64,000 bases of DNA, taken from assembly GCA_963781195.1 (NCBI GenBank), contig CAWAEZ010000005.1, positions 124,001 to 188,000 of the forward strand, in the 5' to 3' direction. Position numbers and translations under genes: made by a program. How positions within the stretch are numbered: position 1 is the first letter of the stretch; each line of letters begins with the position of its first letter. This DNA is from JAJPKK01 sp963781195 (GTDB lineage: Bacteria > Pseudomonadota > Alphaproteobacteria > Rhizobiales > Xanthobacteraceae). The notes beneath the pieces were generated by a model. That model was not told the origin of the DNA and searched no databases. It worked only from the letters and a program-made list of their open reading frames with translations. This document shows positions 52,961 to 62,390 of the stretch, piece after piece.

Positions 52961-54406
52961 TCAGCCCCGCGCGCGCGCCGGTTCGGAGGCGCTGTCAGTA
53001 TGGTGGCGCACCAGCGCCTTCACAATCGCTCCCATCCGCGAGCCGGCGGACGCCTTGACCATGACGGCGTCGCCGCCGCGCACCGCCGCGAGAACCTGGG
53101 GTTCGAGCTCGGCCGCGCTCTTCGCATAGCCGCCCCGGCTCGCCGAGGGAAGGGCCTGCCACAGCGACGCCATCAGCGGACCGGCGCAAAACACGAGATC
53201 GATCTCGTTCTCGCCGATCGGGTCGATGAGGCCGCGATGCAGCTCGGTCCCGGCCGGGCCGAGTTCCAGCATGTCGCCGAGCACGGCGATGCGCCGCCCC
53301 TCGGATCCGAGCGGCGCCTGGCCGAGCAGCGCCAAGGCGGCGCGCATCGAGGTCGGATTGGCGTTGTAGCTCTCGTCGATCAGGAGCGCTTCGCCGTCCG
53401 GCAGTTCGAGCGTGATGCGGGTGCCGCGGCCGGCGGCCGGAGCCTGGTGCACCAGCGCGAGCGCGGCGCGGGCGAGGTCGGCGCCGCACAGGCTCGCCGC
53501 CGCCAGCACCGCGAGCGAATTCATCACCAGATGCCGCCCGGGCGCTCCGATCTTGTAGGCGACGGGTACGCCGAGGATGTCGGCATCGACCGTCGAACCG
53601 GTCGGCTGCAGGGCGCATTTGAGGAGCCGCGCATCGGCCTGCGCATTCTCCCCGAATGAAACGACGCGGGCGCCCGCCGCGTCGGCATGATCCGCGAGCC
53701 GCAGGTAATGCGGATTGTCGTGATTGATGACCGCGACACCACCCGGTTCGAGCCCGAGGAAGATTTCCGCCTTGGCGTCGGCAATCGCCTCGACGGAGGC
53801 GAAGAACTCGAGATGAACCGGCTCCACCGTTGTGACGATGGCGACGTGCGGACGCACCAGGCGGGTGAGCGGCGTGATCTCGCCGGCGTGGTTCATGCCG
53901 ATCTCGAACACGGCGAAACGCGCCGACTGCGCGAGCCGCGCGAGCGAGAGGGGCACGCCCCAATGATTGTTGAACGAGGCCGCCGATGCATGGGTCTCGC
54001 CGTCCGCCGACAACGCGAGGGCAAGCGCCTCCTTGGTCGAGGTCTTGCCCACCGATCCGGTGACGGCGACGATCCTGGCCGTCGAGCGCGCCCGCGCCGC
54101 CGCCGCGAGATCGCGCAGCGCGGCGAGCACGTCGTCGACGGCGACGAGCGGCGCGTCGGGCCCGATGGCGCTCCGCAGGGCCGCCGACCGGTCGCGGCCG
54201 ACCACGGCGAGGCCGCCGCCGGCCTCGAGCGCCGCCGCGGCGAAGTCATGCCCGTCATGGACGTCGCCCTTGATGGCGAAATAGGCCTCGCCCGGACGGA
54301 TGGTACGGCTGTCGATGGAAATCCCGGTGATCTCCGCCGGCAGCGCCCCCGATCCGGTGCCACCCGTGGCCGCCTCGATCGCCTTCGTCGTCCACAACGC
54401 AGTCAT
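52961..54406 (-). CDS. murF: UDP-N-acetylmuramoyl-tripeptide-D-alanyl-D-alanine ligase MurF
   Basis: 481 residues. Motifs: ISIDSRTIRPGEAYFAIKGD, IVAVTGSVGKTSTKEALALA (ATP loop), FNNHWGVPLSLARLAQSARF, IGMNHAGEITPLTRLVRPHV, and LLIDESYNANPTSMRAALAL. It adds D-Ala-D-Ala to the UDP-MurNAc-tripeptide. Its ATG overlaps the murE stop by four bases. Confidence 0.96.
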   Translation of the reverse strand: MTALWTTKAIEAATGGTGSGALPAEITGISIDSRTIRPGEAYFAIKGDVHDGHDFAAAALEAGGGLAVVGRDRSAALRSAIGPDAPLVAVDDVLAALRDLAAAARARSTARIVAVTGSVGKTSTKEALALALSADGETHASAASFNNHWGVPLSLARLAQSARFAVFEIGMNHAGEITPLTRLVRPHVAIVTTVEPVHLEFFASVEAIADAKAEIFLGLEPGGVAVINHDNPHYLRLADHADAAGARVVSFGENAQADARLLKCALQPTGSTVDADILGVPVAYKIGAPGRHLVMNSLAVLAAASLCGADLARAALALVHQAPAAGRGTRITLELPDGEALLIDESYNANPTSMRAALALLGQAPLGSEGRRIAVLGDMLELGPAGTELHRGLIDPIGENEIDLVFCAGPLMASLWQALPSASRGGYAKSAAELEPQVLAAVRGGDAVMVKASAGSRMGAIVKALVRHHTDSASEPARARG

Positions 54407-55860
54407 CCGCCCGCCTCGGTTGCAAGAGCCGTCGCCACCGCCTCATGGTCACTGAAAGGAACGATTTTGTGGCCGATGATCTGGCCGGTCTCGTGGCCCT
54501 TGCCGGCGATCAGCAGGACGTCGCCCGGCGCGAGATCGGCGATCGACCGGCGGATCGCCTCGTTGCGGTCGGGAATTTCGCCGGCGCCCGGCGCCGCCGC
54601 CAGGATCGCGGCGCGAATCGCGGCCGGGTCCTCGCTGCGCGGATTGTCGTCGGTGACGATGACGCGGTCCGCCTGCTCGGCGGCGATGGCGCCCATCAGC
54701 GGCCGTTTGCCGACGTCGCGGTCGCCGCCCGCGCCGAACACCACGACGAGGCGACGACCCACATAGGGCCGCAGCGCCTCCAGCGCCTTGGCGAGCGCAT
54801 CGGGCTTGTGGGCGTAGTCGACGAAGATCGGCGCGCCAACCCGGCTGCCGACCAACTCCAGCCGGCCCTTGGCGCCGACCAGGCCTTCGAGCGCCCCGAA
54901 CACCGCCACGGGATCGCCGCCGGCCGCCAGCGCCTGTCCGGCGGCGACGAGGGCATTCTCCACCTGGAACGCGCCGACCAGCGGCAGCCTCACATGATGC
55001 GTCCGGCCGGCATAGGCGATGGCGAGATGCTGGGAGAAGCCGTCGATGGTGCAGTCGAGGAGGCGGACGTCGCGTGCCGCCCGTCCGACCTCGATGACTT
55101 CGACGCCACGCCGGCGCGCCCGCGCCGCGACCTCCGGCGCCAATTCGCTGTCGACCGCGACGACCGCGGTGCCGTCGCGCCGCAGAAGGCGCTCGAACAG
55201 GATCATCTTGGCCTCGAAATAGGCCTCGATGGTGCCATGGTAGTCGAGGTGGTCGCGACTGATATTGGTGAAGCTCGCGATGCCGATCCGCACGCCGTCG
55301 AGACGATGCTGGTCGAGCCCGTGGGACGACGCTTCGAGGGCGAGATGGGTCACGCCTTCGCGGGCAAGGTCGTCGAGAGTGCGTTGCAGCTCGACCGGGT
55401 CCGGCGTGGTGAGCGAGCCGTAGATCTCACGGGTCGGCGTCACCACCCCGACGGTGCCGATGCTCGCGGCCGCATGGCCGAGCCGTGCCCACACCTGCCG
55501 GGTGAACGCCGCCACCGACGTCTTGCCGCTGGTGCCGGTGACGGCGGCGATGGTCTCGGGCTGGCGCGGAAAGAGCTTCGCGGCAGCGAGCGCCAGCGCG
55601 CGGCGGACATTGGCGACCTCGACGAAAGCGACGCCGTCGGGCAGCGGCTCCGGCGGCGCGCGCTCCGCCATGACGGCGGCGGCGCCGGCGGCGAGCGCCT
55701 GGGGCAGGAAGGCCAATCCGTCGGCCTTGGTGCCCGGCACCGCCGCGAACACAAAGCCGGGCTCGATCTTGCGGCTGTCGGCGGTGATGCCGCGAATGTC
55801 GAGCCCGCCGAACCGCGGTTCGCAGCGGGCGTCATCGGTCAAGAGGGTGCGAAGCTGCAT
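54403..55860 (-). CDS. murE: UDP-MurNAc-tripeptide synthetase MurE
   Basis: 485 residues from the ATG at 55860; a GTG at 55896 would extend it by 12. Motifs: GITADSRKIEPGFVFAAVPG, IAAVTGTSGKTSVAAFTRQV (ATP loop), EASSHGLDQHRLDGVRIGIA, NISRDHLDYHGTIEAYFEAK and VTDDNPRSEDPAAIRAAILA; DNPRSEDP includes the DNPR motif selecting meso-diaminopimelate as the third residue. 130 bases after ftsI. Confidence 0.96.
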   Translation of the reverse strand: MQLRTLLTDDARCEPRFGGLDIRGITADSRKIEPGFVFAAVPGTKADGLAFLPQALAAGAAAVMAERAPPEPLPDGVAFVEVANVRRALALAAAKLFPRQPETIAAVTGTSGKTSVAAFTRQVWARLGHAAASIGTVGVVTPTREIYGSLTTPDPVELQRTLDDLAREGVTHLALEASSHGLDQHRLDGVRIGIASFTNISRDHLDYHGTIEAYFEAKMILFERLLRRDGTAVVAVDSELAPEVAARARRRGVEVIEVGRAARDVRLLDCTIDGFSQHLAIAYAGRTHHVRLPLVGAFQVENALVAAGQALAAGGDPVAVFGALEGLVGAKGRLELVGSRVGAPIFVDYAHKPDALAKALEALRPYVGRRLVVVFGAGGDRDVGKRPLMGAIAAEQADRVIVTDDNPRSEDPAAIRAAILAAAPGAGEIPDRNEAIRRSIADLAPGDVLLIAGKGHETGQIIGHKIVPFSDHEAVATALATEAGG

Positions 55861-55990
55861 CAGGCCTGCCGGATGGTCTCCAGGGGCGGGAATCACCCCG
55901 CCTCAGTATGCCATGGATCGGCGGTTGAAAAATCGGTCGGAAGGCGAATCGCGCGGACCCAGGCCGGTAGGGCCGCGTTCCCGCCCCGGC

Positions 55991-57760
55991 TTACCGCGCG
56001 TCCTTCATGGAAGCCAGGATCAGCCGGTCGGCCGGCGGAAGGTCGAAGCGCGGCTCGATGCCGAGCAGCGGCGCAATGCGCTCGATCACCTTGGCCGCCA
56101 CCGGCACCGCGTTCCAGCCCGAAGTGGCGAAGCCGTGGGTTTCCGGAATGGCCTGCGGTTCGTCGAGCATGATGAGCAAGAGGAAGCGCGGCTGATCCGC
56201 CGGCAGGACGGCCATGAAATCGGTCATCAGCCGGTTCTTGGAGTAGCGCCCGTTGACCACCTTTTCGGCGGTACCGGTCTTGCCGCCGACATAGAAGCCC
56301 TTCACGTCGGCCTTGGTCGCGGTGCCCTTCTCGGCGTTGAGGCGCATGAGATAGCGCATCGCGGCGCTGGTCTCCGGCTTGACCACGCGCTTGGCGAGCG
56401 CCATCGCGTCGCTCTGGCTGCGCTTGAGGAAAGTGGGCGGAATCAGCAAGCCGCCGTTGAGCAAGGCGGCAACGCCCATCACCGACTGCAGCGGCGCGAC
56501 CGAGAGGCCGTGCCCGAACGCGATGGTCACCGTATTGAGCTCGCCCCAGCGCTTGGGAACGATCGGCTCGGCACTCTCCGGCAATTCGGTGCGCAGCCGG
56601 TCGAGCTGGCCGACCTTGCGCAGGAACGCCTTGTGCCCTTCGACGCCCACCGACAGGGCGACGCGCGCCGCGCCGACATTCGACGAATAGGTGAAGATCT
56701 CCGGCACCGTGAGCACGCGGTTCTGGGCGTGATAATCGCTGATGTTGAAATGGCCGTAGCGCAGCGAGCCGCGCGCGTCGAAACTCGAATTGAGCGTGAC
56801 CTTGCCGGTGTCGAGCGCCATCGCGATCGTCAGCGCCTTGAAGGTCGAGCCCATTTCATAGACGCCGGTGGTCAGGCGGTTGATGCGGTTGGGATCGAGC
56901 GCCTCGCGCGGGTTGTTCGGATTGTAGTCGGGCTCCGACACCATCGCGACGATCTCGCCGGTGCGCACGTCGAGCACCAGGCCGGCGGCCGCCTTTGCCT
57001 TGAATTTGTCCCGCGCCTGCATGAGTTCGTCGCGCATGGCGTGCTGGACCCGCAGGTCGACGGCAAGCTCGATCGGCTGCTGCTCGTGGTCGATGGCGAA
57101 GCCGGCGCGATGCAGGTCGGCGAGGCCGCGACTGTCGAGCCACTTCTCCATGCCGGCGATGCCCTGATTGTCCACGTTGACGTGGCCGATCAGGTGCGAC
57201 ACCTCGTTGCCGTTCGGATAGACGCGCTTGTTCTCGTTCAAGAAGCCGACCCCGGGGATGCCGAGGCGATGGACCTCCTGCTGCTGCCGCGGCGTCACCT
57301 CGCGACGCAGCCACGCGAAACCGCGCTTGGAGCCGAGCCGGTCCCGCATTTCCGCGGTGTCGAGGTCGGGCATCACCGCGGTCAGCAGCTCGAGCGCCTC
57401 GTCGGGATCGATGATTCGCCGCGGTTCGGCGAACAGGGACGGCGCCTTGAGGTCGGTCGCGAGGATTTCCCCGTTGCGGTCGAGCAGGTCGGGCCGCGCC
57501 GTGGCGATCGCGTCGGTCACGGCGCCGTGGCGCGCCGCGCGGGTGTCCGGCACCACGGCGTAGAGCACGAGGCGGCCGGCGATGATCGCATAGATGACGG
57601 CAAATCCGACCATGGCGAGGCCGAGCCGCGCCCGCGCCTTGCGGGCACGGTCGACGTTGCGGCCGTAGAGCAGCGACTGGAACATGCGGCGGTGCCACGG
57701 CCCGCCCGGGGCCGCGGACGCCGGCTCGGCCTGGCCGGGGTCGCTCGATTGACCGGTCAT
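55991..57760 (-). CDS. ftsI: Septal transpeptidase FtsI (penicillin-binding protein 3)
   Basis: 589 residues. One membrane anchor (ARLGLAMVGFAVIYAIIAGR), a pedestal domain, then the transpeptidase domain with SxxK (STFK 305-308, nucleophile Ser305), SSN (359-361) and KTGTA (494-498). It cross-links septal peptidoglycan with FtsW. Its ATG overlaps the ftsL stop by four bases. Confidence 0.96.
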   Translation of the reverse strand: MTGQSSDPGQAEPASAAPGGPWHRRMFQSLLYGRNVDRARKARARLGLAMVGFAVIYAIIAGRLVLYAVVPDTRAARHGAVTDAIATARPDLLDRNGEILATDLKAPSLFAEPRRIIDPDEALELLTAVMPDLDTAEMRDRLGSKRGFAWLRREVTPRQQQEVHRLGIPGVGFLNENKRVYPNGNEVSHLIGHVNVDNQGIAGMEKWLDSRGLADLHRAGFAIDHEQQPIELAVDLRVQHAMRDELMQARDKFKAKAAAGLVLDVRTGEIVAMVSEPDYNPNNPREALDPNRINRLTTGVYEMGSTFKALTIAMALDTGKVTLNSSFDARGSLRYGHFNISDYHAQNRVLTVPEIFTYSSNVGAARVALSVGVEGHKAFLRKVGQLDRLRTELPESAEPIVPKRWGELNTVTIAFGHGLSVAPLQSVMGVAALLNGGLLIPPTFLKRSQSDAMALAKRVVKPETSAAMRYLMRLNAEKGTATKADVKGFYVGGKTGTAEKVVNGRYSKNRLMTDFMAVLPADQPRFLLLIMLDEPQAIPETHGFATSGWNAVPVAAKVIERIAPLLGIEPRFDLPPADRLILASMKDAR

Positions 57761-58140
57761 CGTCGTCCCCCCGTTGCCGGAGCCGGCACGCTGCCGGTCG
57801 GCGTCTCCGTCGCGGCGGCGCCGGACCGGTCGAGCGCCATCACCTCGGCGGCAGCCGGCGCGGGCTCCGTCCGCTCCGGCAGGTGGTCGAGCCCTTCGAT
57901 CTGGGCCGGGTCGAGCGGCTTGAGCGCCAGGAAGCGTTGGGCGAGCGCCTGGATGCGGGCGGGATTGTCGAGCTTCGCCCACTCCGCCCGCAGCGCCGCG
58001 ATGCGCTCGCGCTCGTGCCGGATCTCGACGCCGAGCCGCGCCACCCGCTCCGCCTGGACCGCCGATTCGAACTTGATCTTGTAGACGTGGACCGCGGCGG
58101 CGACGAGCGAGGCGACGACGAGGAAATGGAGCAGGCGCAT
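57757..58140 (-). CDS. ftsL: Cell division protein FtsL
   Basis: 127 residues. One membrane helix (LLHFLVVASLVAAAVHVYKI) near the N-terminus followed by a coiled-coil-like stretch (VQAERVARLGVEIRHERERI) and the short motif WAKLDNPARIQALAQRFL, typical of alphaproteobacterial FtsL. A Pro/Ala-rich tail overlaps the start of ftsI. Position between rsmH and ftsI confirms it; the sequence alone is weakly conserved. Confidence 0.88.
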   Translation of the reverse strand: MRLLHFLVVASLVAAAVHVYKIKFESAVQAERVARLGVEIRHERERIAALRAEWAKLDNPARIQALAQRFLALKPLDPAQIEGLDHLPERTEPAPAAAEVMALDRSGAAATETPTGSVPAPATGGRR

Positions 58141-58142
58141 GA

Positions 58143-59174
58143 TCAGCCTCCCCGCAGCTGCGGCGATGGCAGCGGCAGCGGCGCGTCCGCGGCGTCGCGC
58201 GGCGGCGCAGCGGTGCGGACCGCCGCCCGCAGCTTGGCCGATCGGGCCCGGGGATTGGCCGCGACCTCGGCGTCGCCGGCGACGACGGGGCGGCGGGTGA
58301 CACGCTCGAAGGTCGCCGGCGCGACCGCGGTTTCGGGCAAATGGCGCGAGCCGCGCTCGGCGCCGCTGCGCGCGGCGAGGAAGGTCTTGACGATGCGGTC
58401 TTCCAGCGAGTGGAACGAGACCACCACCAGCCGTCCGCCGGGTTTGAGGATCCGCTCCGCGGCGGCGAGGCCGTCGGCCAACTGCGCCAGTTCGTCGTTG
58501 ACGAACAGCCGCAGCGCCTGGAACGTGCGGGTCGCCGGATGGATGTCGCCAGGCCGGCCGTGAACCACGCGCGCGACGATGTCGGCGAGCGCACGCGTCG
58601 TCGTGATCGGCCGCTCGCTGCGCGCCGCCACGATGGCGCGCGCGACGGCGCGGGACCGACGCTCCTCTCCCAACAGGAATATGATGTCCGCGAGTTCGCG
58701 CTCCGAACGCTCCGCGACGACGTCGGCGGCGGACGGGCCGGTCACGCTCATGCGCATGTCCAGCGGTCCCTCGAAGCGGAAGGAGAAGCCGCGCTCGGCG
58801 GTGTCGAGCTGCATGGAGGACACGCCGAGATCGAGCACGACGCCGTCCACCGAATCCATCCCGAGGTCGTTGGCGATGCGGTCGAGGGCCGCGAATTCGC
58901 CCCGCACGACCGTCAAGCGGCCGGCGGCCGCAACCACCTGGGGTTGCGCTGCGGCGACCGCTTCGGGGTCGCGATCGATCCCCACGACCCCGGTTCCGGC
59001 AGCGGCGAGGATCGCCGCCGAATAACCCCCCGCCCCGAAAGTGCCGTCGATGTAAACGCCGCCGTCGCGGGGGGCGAGGTTTTCGACCACCTCGCTCAAC
59101 AGCACGGGAACGTGGCGCGCCGTCTTGCCCGCCTCCGTGCCCTTTGCGTCCTGCCCAACCGGCCCGTGTGTCAT
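58143..59174 (-). CDS. rsmH: 16S rRNA (cytosine(1402)-N4)-methyltransferase RsmH (MraW)
   Basis: 343 residues from the ATG at 59174. Motifs: HVPVLLSEVVENLAPRDGGV, YIDGTFGAGGYSAAILAAAG (SAM loop), GVVLDLGVSSMQLDTAERGF, ATRTFQALRLFVNDELAQLA and GGRLVVVSFHSLEDRIVKTF. It methylates C1402 in 16S rRNA. It is the first gene of the dcw cluster here: mraZ, normally just ahead of it, is absent. Two bases separate it from ftsL. Confidence 0.95.
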   Translation of the reverse strand: MTHGPVGQDAKGTEAGKTARHVPVLLSEVVENLAPRDGGVYIDGTFGAGGYSAAILAAAGTGVVGIDRDPEAVAAAQPQVVAAAGRLTVVRGEFAALDRIANDLGMDSVDGVVLDLGVSSMQLDTAERGFSFRFEGPLDMRMSVTGPSAADVVAERSERELADIIFLLGEERRSRAVARAIVAARSERPITTTRALADIVARVVHGRPGDIHPATRTFQALRLFVNDELAQLADGLAAAERILKPGGRLVVVSFHSLEDRIVKTFLAARSGAERGSRHLPETAVAPATFERVTRRPVVAGDAEVAANPRARSAKLRAAVRTAAPPRDAADAPLPLPSPQLRGG

Positions 59175-59646
59175 TACCGCAGTCCCTGCCAGCCGATGGC
59201 GCACATGCGCCGCCGGCGCCGAATCGCGGATCGTCCCGGCGCCGCGCCCGCGCCACCCGGCGCCCCAGACGCAAGCGCTGACCCACCGCACCGATTCGCG
59301 GCCAACCCCATGTGATGAAAGAGAAGTTTTCTCGGCTGGGGCTGGCATTTGCATCGGCATGCGTCAATGAAACGATGGCTCCCGCCGGATGGCAGGCAAG
59401 CGTCTGAAACCTCTCCCATTAACGACGGTTAAACTTAAGGAATCGTTTCCGGCGGCGCGTCGGCCGGCACGGAATTGGCGGGCAGTCAGGTCCTGTTAAC
59501 CTTATCTAAGGGAAACTTACTTTATGATGGGGTGTTGCAGACCGGTGTGTCCGGAATGCATCACCTGCGGAAATCCGCGGCGAAACCGCGGCACGCTCGA
59601 TTTTCGAGCTTGCCCCCGACGCCGTCCCACGCGGTACAATGGTGTG
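59175..59646. other. 472-base divergent region between rsmH and the amidase; no mraZ
   Basis: No mraZ-like reading frame is found and no pair of MraZ boxes (TGGG repeats). The middle part is AT-richer and has TTAA half-sites (below). I also looked for RNase P RNA and saw none of its conserved elements. Promoters for both neighbours probably lie here. Confidence 0.5.
59419..59437. promoter_or_regulatory. Candidate CtrA-like site (near match)
   Basis: TTAA CGACGG TTAA followed by ACTTAAG: two TTAA half-sites six bases apart (the CtrA consensus has seven), and a GAATC (GANTC) site follows at 59439. A second TTAA-rich stretch (GTTAACCTTATCTAAGG) lies near 59494. CtrA and CcrM control of division genes is known in Alphaproteobacteria; the match here is imperfect. 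Confidence 0.3.
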
Positions 59647-60438
59647 ATGGAAGCATTTCTACCCAACTCGAGACTTGTGCAACACGTCTCTCCCTCGCCC
59701 AACCACGGCCCCCGGGCTCCTGGCCTGCGTACCGACATCCTGTTGCTCCATTACACGGGCACGATCAGCACCGCGGCCGCGGTGAAACAGCTGTGTGACC
59801 CGGTCGCCCAGGTGTCGTCGCACTATGTGGTCGACGAGAGCGGCGAGATTTCCCAGCTGGTGGCTGAGGGGCGGCGCGCCTGGCATGCCGGCGTGTCGTC
59901 CTGGGAAGGCGAGACCGACATCAATTCGCGCTCGATCGGGATCGAGATCAGCAATGGCGGCCACGCGCTCGGCTACACCGAATTCCCGGATGCCCAGATC
60001 GACGCGGTGATCGCGCTCTGCCGCGACATCATCCGCCGCCATCGCATGCGGGCCGACCGCGTGCTCGCCCATTCCGACGTCGCCCCCGGACGCAAGATCG
60101 ATCCGGGCGAAAAATTTCCTTGGGATCGCCTGTACCGCGCGGGCATCGGCATGTGGCTCGACCCGACCCCGCCGTCGCCGCCGGCGCTCGGGCCCGACGA
60201 TCGCGGCGAGGCGGTCGCCGAACTGCAGGCGGCGCTCGCCCGCTACGGCTACGGGGTCAAACCCAGCGGGATCTACGACGAAACCACCGCGGCCGTGGTC
60301 GCGGCGTTCCAGCGCCACTTCCGCCGCGACCTGGTCGACGGACGCGCCGACCGCTCCACCGTCGATGCCCTGCAGGCGCTTCTCGCCATCCGCGACAGCG
60401 AGATCATGGCGCCGCGCAAGAAGGTCGCGCGGCGCTGA
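59647..60438 (+). CDS. N-acetylmuramoyl-L-alanine amidase (AmiD/AmpD type) with peptidoglycan-binding domain
   Basis: 263 residues. Amidase_2 domain: LRTDILLLHYTGTISTAAAV (zinc His), SSHYVVDESGEISQLVAEGR, AWHAGVSSWEGETDINSRSI, IGIEISNGGH and VLAHSDVAPGRKIDPGEKFP (second zinc His and the catalytic Lys/Asp region). A C-terminal peptidoglycan-binding domain (AVAELQAALARYGYGVKPSG, TAAVVAAFQRHFRRDLVDGR) follows. It cuts the lactyl-amide bond during cell-wall recycling or division. No signal peptide is visible from this start. Confidence 0.93.
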   Translation: MEAFLPNSRLVQHVSPSPNHGPRAPGLRTDILLLHYTGTISTAAAVKQLCDPVAQVSSHYVVDESGEISQLVAEGRRAWHAGVSSWEGETDINSRSIGIEISNGGHALGYTEFPDAQIDAVIALCRDIIRRHRMRADRVLAHSDVAPGRKIDPGEKFPWDRLYRAGIGMWLDPTPPSPPALGPDDRGEAVAELQAALARYGYGVKPSGIYDETTAAVVAAFQRHFRRDLVDGRADRSTVDALQALLAIRDSEIMAPRKKVARR

Positions 60439-60550
60439 GCCGGCTCCGGTTGCGTTCCGTAATTATCATGACGCCAGAGGCACTATCGAATTTTCACCGC
60501 GTGGACGGATTTAAAAATGGAGCTGACGCTCGGGAGCCATCATCACGGTT

Positions 60551-60601
60551 GGGGCCGGGGGCTCAATTGATGCGGACAACATTCCGAGCCCGGCCCCTTT
60601 T
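60551..60601 (+). terminator. Probable terminator after the amidase
   Basis: GGGGCCGGGGGCTC pairs with GAGCCCGGCCCC (one bulged G), separated by 21 bases, and TTTT follows. About 110 bases after the amidase stop. The loop is long but the stem is strong. Confidence 0.55.
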
Positions 60602-60635
60602 AATCGAGGAGCCGGTTCTTTTTATCGAGGAGGCG
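60597..60635. repeat. Two direct copies of a TTTT-ATCGAGGAG unit
   Basis: CTTTTAATCGAGGAGCCGG is followed directly by CTTTTTATCGAGGAGGCGG with a 21-base period, between the terminator and the end of the DUF900-type gene. Purpose unknown. Confidence 0.5.
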
Positions 60636-60664
60636 GATTCTCACCCGAGAGCATTTCGCCGCCT

Positions 60665-61819
60665 CTAGTTGGGCAAAACTTCCCGAATGATTTTGAGGGG
60701 GCTTGTCACGATCGCTCCTGCCGAGTCTAACACGAAAGTACCTGCCCGCTCGACCGGAGTTCCTACGCCAGCGCCGCCGTCGCTGTGGGGAATCCGGTGC
60801 AACATGGCGGAATATCCGATGAAGCGATCATGATTCATATAACCGGTGGTCGGGATGTTTGAGACGTCGATGATCTCCACGTTCTGAGCGGCTGCTAAGG
60901 CCTGGACGGCGGGATCGGCGACATCAAGATTCCCGACGCGGCCGGTTGAATCCGCCAAGTGCGCAGATATGGAAAGTGCTTGATCGTCTTTTGATACCAG
61001 CAGCTTCATCGGTGGATTGAGTCGTCCGATGACCGCCATTTGGCTCCGGAATACGTTCACGTCGATGTCCGGGGCCGCCAGAGCGACGTAGTGCAATCGT
61101 TCAATGACCCTGTCCTTGCGCGACAGGCGCAATTGCCGCAATGCTTCTACGACCAGCCAAGCTCCCATACTATGACCAACGAGACCAATCTCGCCGATGC
61201 CTCGCATTTCTGCGACCAAGGTCAGAACATGCGCCAAGGAGTCTCGCGAATACGTTACGGCCTCTTTGTCGGCAACATAGCCGGTCACTGTTCCCTCGGA
61301 AGGCCACGCGAATAGAATTGGTGAAACGTCGCTGCCGCCATCGGCAACGAGCTGGGCCATGCGATAAAGAGATTCCTGGTAGTTGTAGTTATATCCGTGA
61401 ACGAAGATGACGACCTCGCGCTTTGCGTTCGACCCCGCGGTATTGGATTGAACGGCGATTTTAAAGTCGTCTTCGGTCAAGGTGGCTTGGCTGACTACGG
61501 CAAAGCTCTCGGCAGGGTCGATCGCCCCGCTTCGAGGCCACTCGATTTCAAGTTGTCGATGAATCGGTGGGATCGAAATCGAGTATTTAACAAAGTTCAA
61601 CTTCGGGGAGAGTCCCGAAGTGAAAACATTTTCGCCGGACGCGGCGCGTTGCCGCGTGGTCGCGACATAGACTGTAACGCGTCTGGCATCGGGCGCACTG
61701 TATTCGATAGGCGTGAGGACGCCCGGACCCGGGCGCGACGCGCAACTGGTGACCGTCAACGCAATCAAAATCGCCCCAGCAGCGCGCAACGGCGCGCGGT
61801 CCGGCCCCTTGATTTTCAT
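60665..61819 (-). CDS. Alpha/beta-hydrolase lipoprotein (DUF900 type)
   Basis: 384 residues. A lipoprotein signal ends in LTVTSC (Cys near residue 26), so the protein is probably anchored to a membrane facing the periplasm. The DUF900-type hydrolase has RRVTVYVATTRQR, EVVIFVHGYNYNYQESLYRM (oxyanion region), ILFAWPSEGTVTGYVADKEA, GEIGLVGHSMGAWLVVEALR with the nucleophile Ser in GHSMG, and the late Asp/His candidates (DIDVNVFRSQM). Substrate unknown. GC is clearly lower than in the dcw cluster. Confidence 0.88.
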   Translation of the reverse strand: MKIKGPDRAPLRAAGAILIALTVTSCASRPGPGVLTPIEYSAPDARRVTVYVATTRQRAASGENVFTSGLSPKLNFVKYSISIPPIHRQLEIEWPRSGAIDPAESFAVVSQATLTEDDFKIAVQSNTAGSNAKREVVIFVHGYNYNYQESLYRMAQLVADGGSDVSPILFAWPSEGTVTGYVADKEAVTYSRDSLAHVLTLVAEMRGIGEIGLVGHSMGAWLVVEALRQLRLSRKDRVIERLHYVALAAPDIDVNVFRSQMAVIGRLNPPMKLLVSKDDQALSISAHLADSTGRVGNLDVADPAVQALAAAQNVEIIDVSNIPTTGYMNHDRFIGYSAMLHRIPHSDGGAGVGTPVERAGTFVLDSAGAIVTSPLKIIREVLPN

Positions 61820-62390
61820 GAAGAGAACAGCGGCACAGCCGCGGTATCGCGCTCGAATGTCGATTCGGCCCGACCCCGAAGGACCACCAAGTGTGCTAAA
61901 AGTTCCATTTCAAAAATGGCCCCCAACTCAATTTAGAGTGCGATCTAATATTTGTTGTCATTGTGGCGCCCCCAGAGTTCCCGTAGGTGGGCCAATAATT
62001 ATATTTATATTGTGGTGGACACTCCTATGAAGCGCCAATGGTCCATGGGGTTTTCGGCGTGTTGATCGGGATGGTTCGTCAGCCGCACAGGCGATGCGAG
62101 AGATCATCACAGGCGTTCGATCTTCGCGCCGACAAGACGCATCTGTCCCTAGCGGGCGTCGGGGAACATTGAATGGAACCAATGCGGGGCGTAGGGGTTG
62201 GCTAAATGAAGGCCAAAAGCCTTGCATCAACACATCGTTGGCTGAGACGAAGCGGATCGGTCGTGAGAGCGATTTCGCCGAAGGCGGGCAACTCTCGACT
62301 TCACGGTTTGGGGTGGCTCACGGTTTGGATCTCGTCGGGTCAACCGCAGGGTCAATGCCCGGGGCTCAGCATTGGAACAGGAAGTAGAGA
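61820..62390. other. 571-base AT-richer intergenic region
   Basis: Separates the divergent DUF900-type and PRC-barrel genes. It holds an AT-rich tract (AATAATTATATTTATATTG near 61992-62010), unusual for this genome and perhaps a promoter. No gene or known RNA is recognised. Confidence 0.45.

Noticed and set aside
59175..59646. RNase P RNA gene upstream of rsmH
   Set aside because: The conserved GAGGAAAGTCCGGGC and ACAGAA elements are missing.
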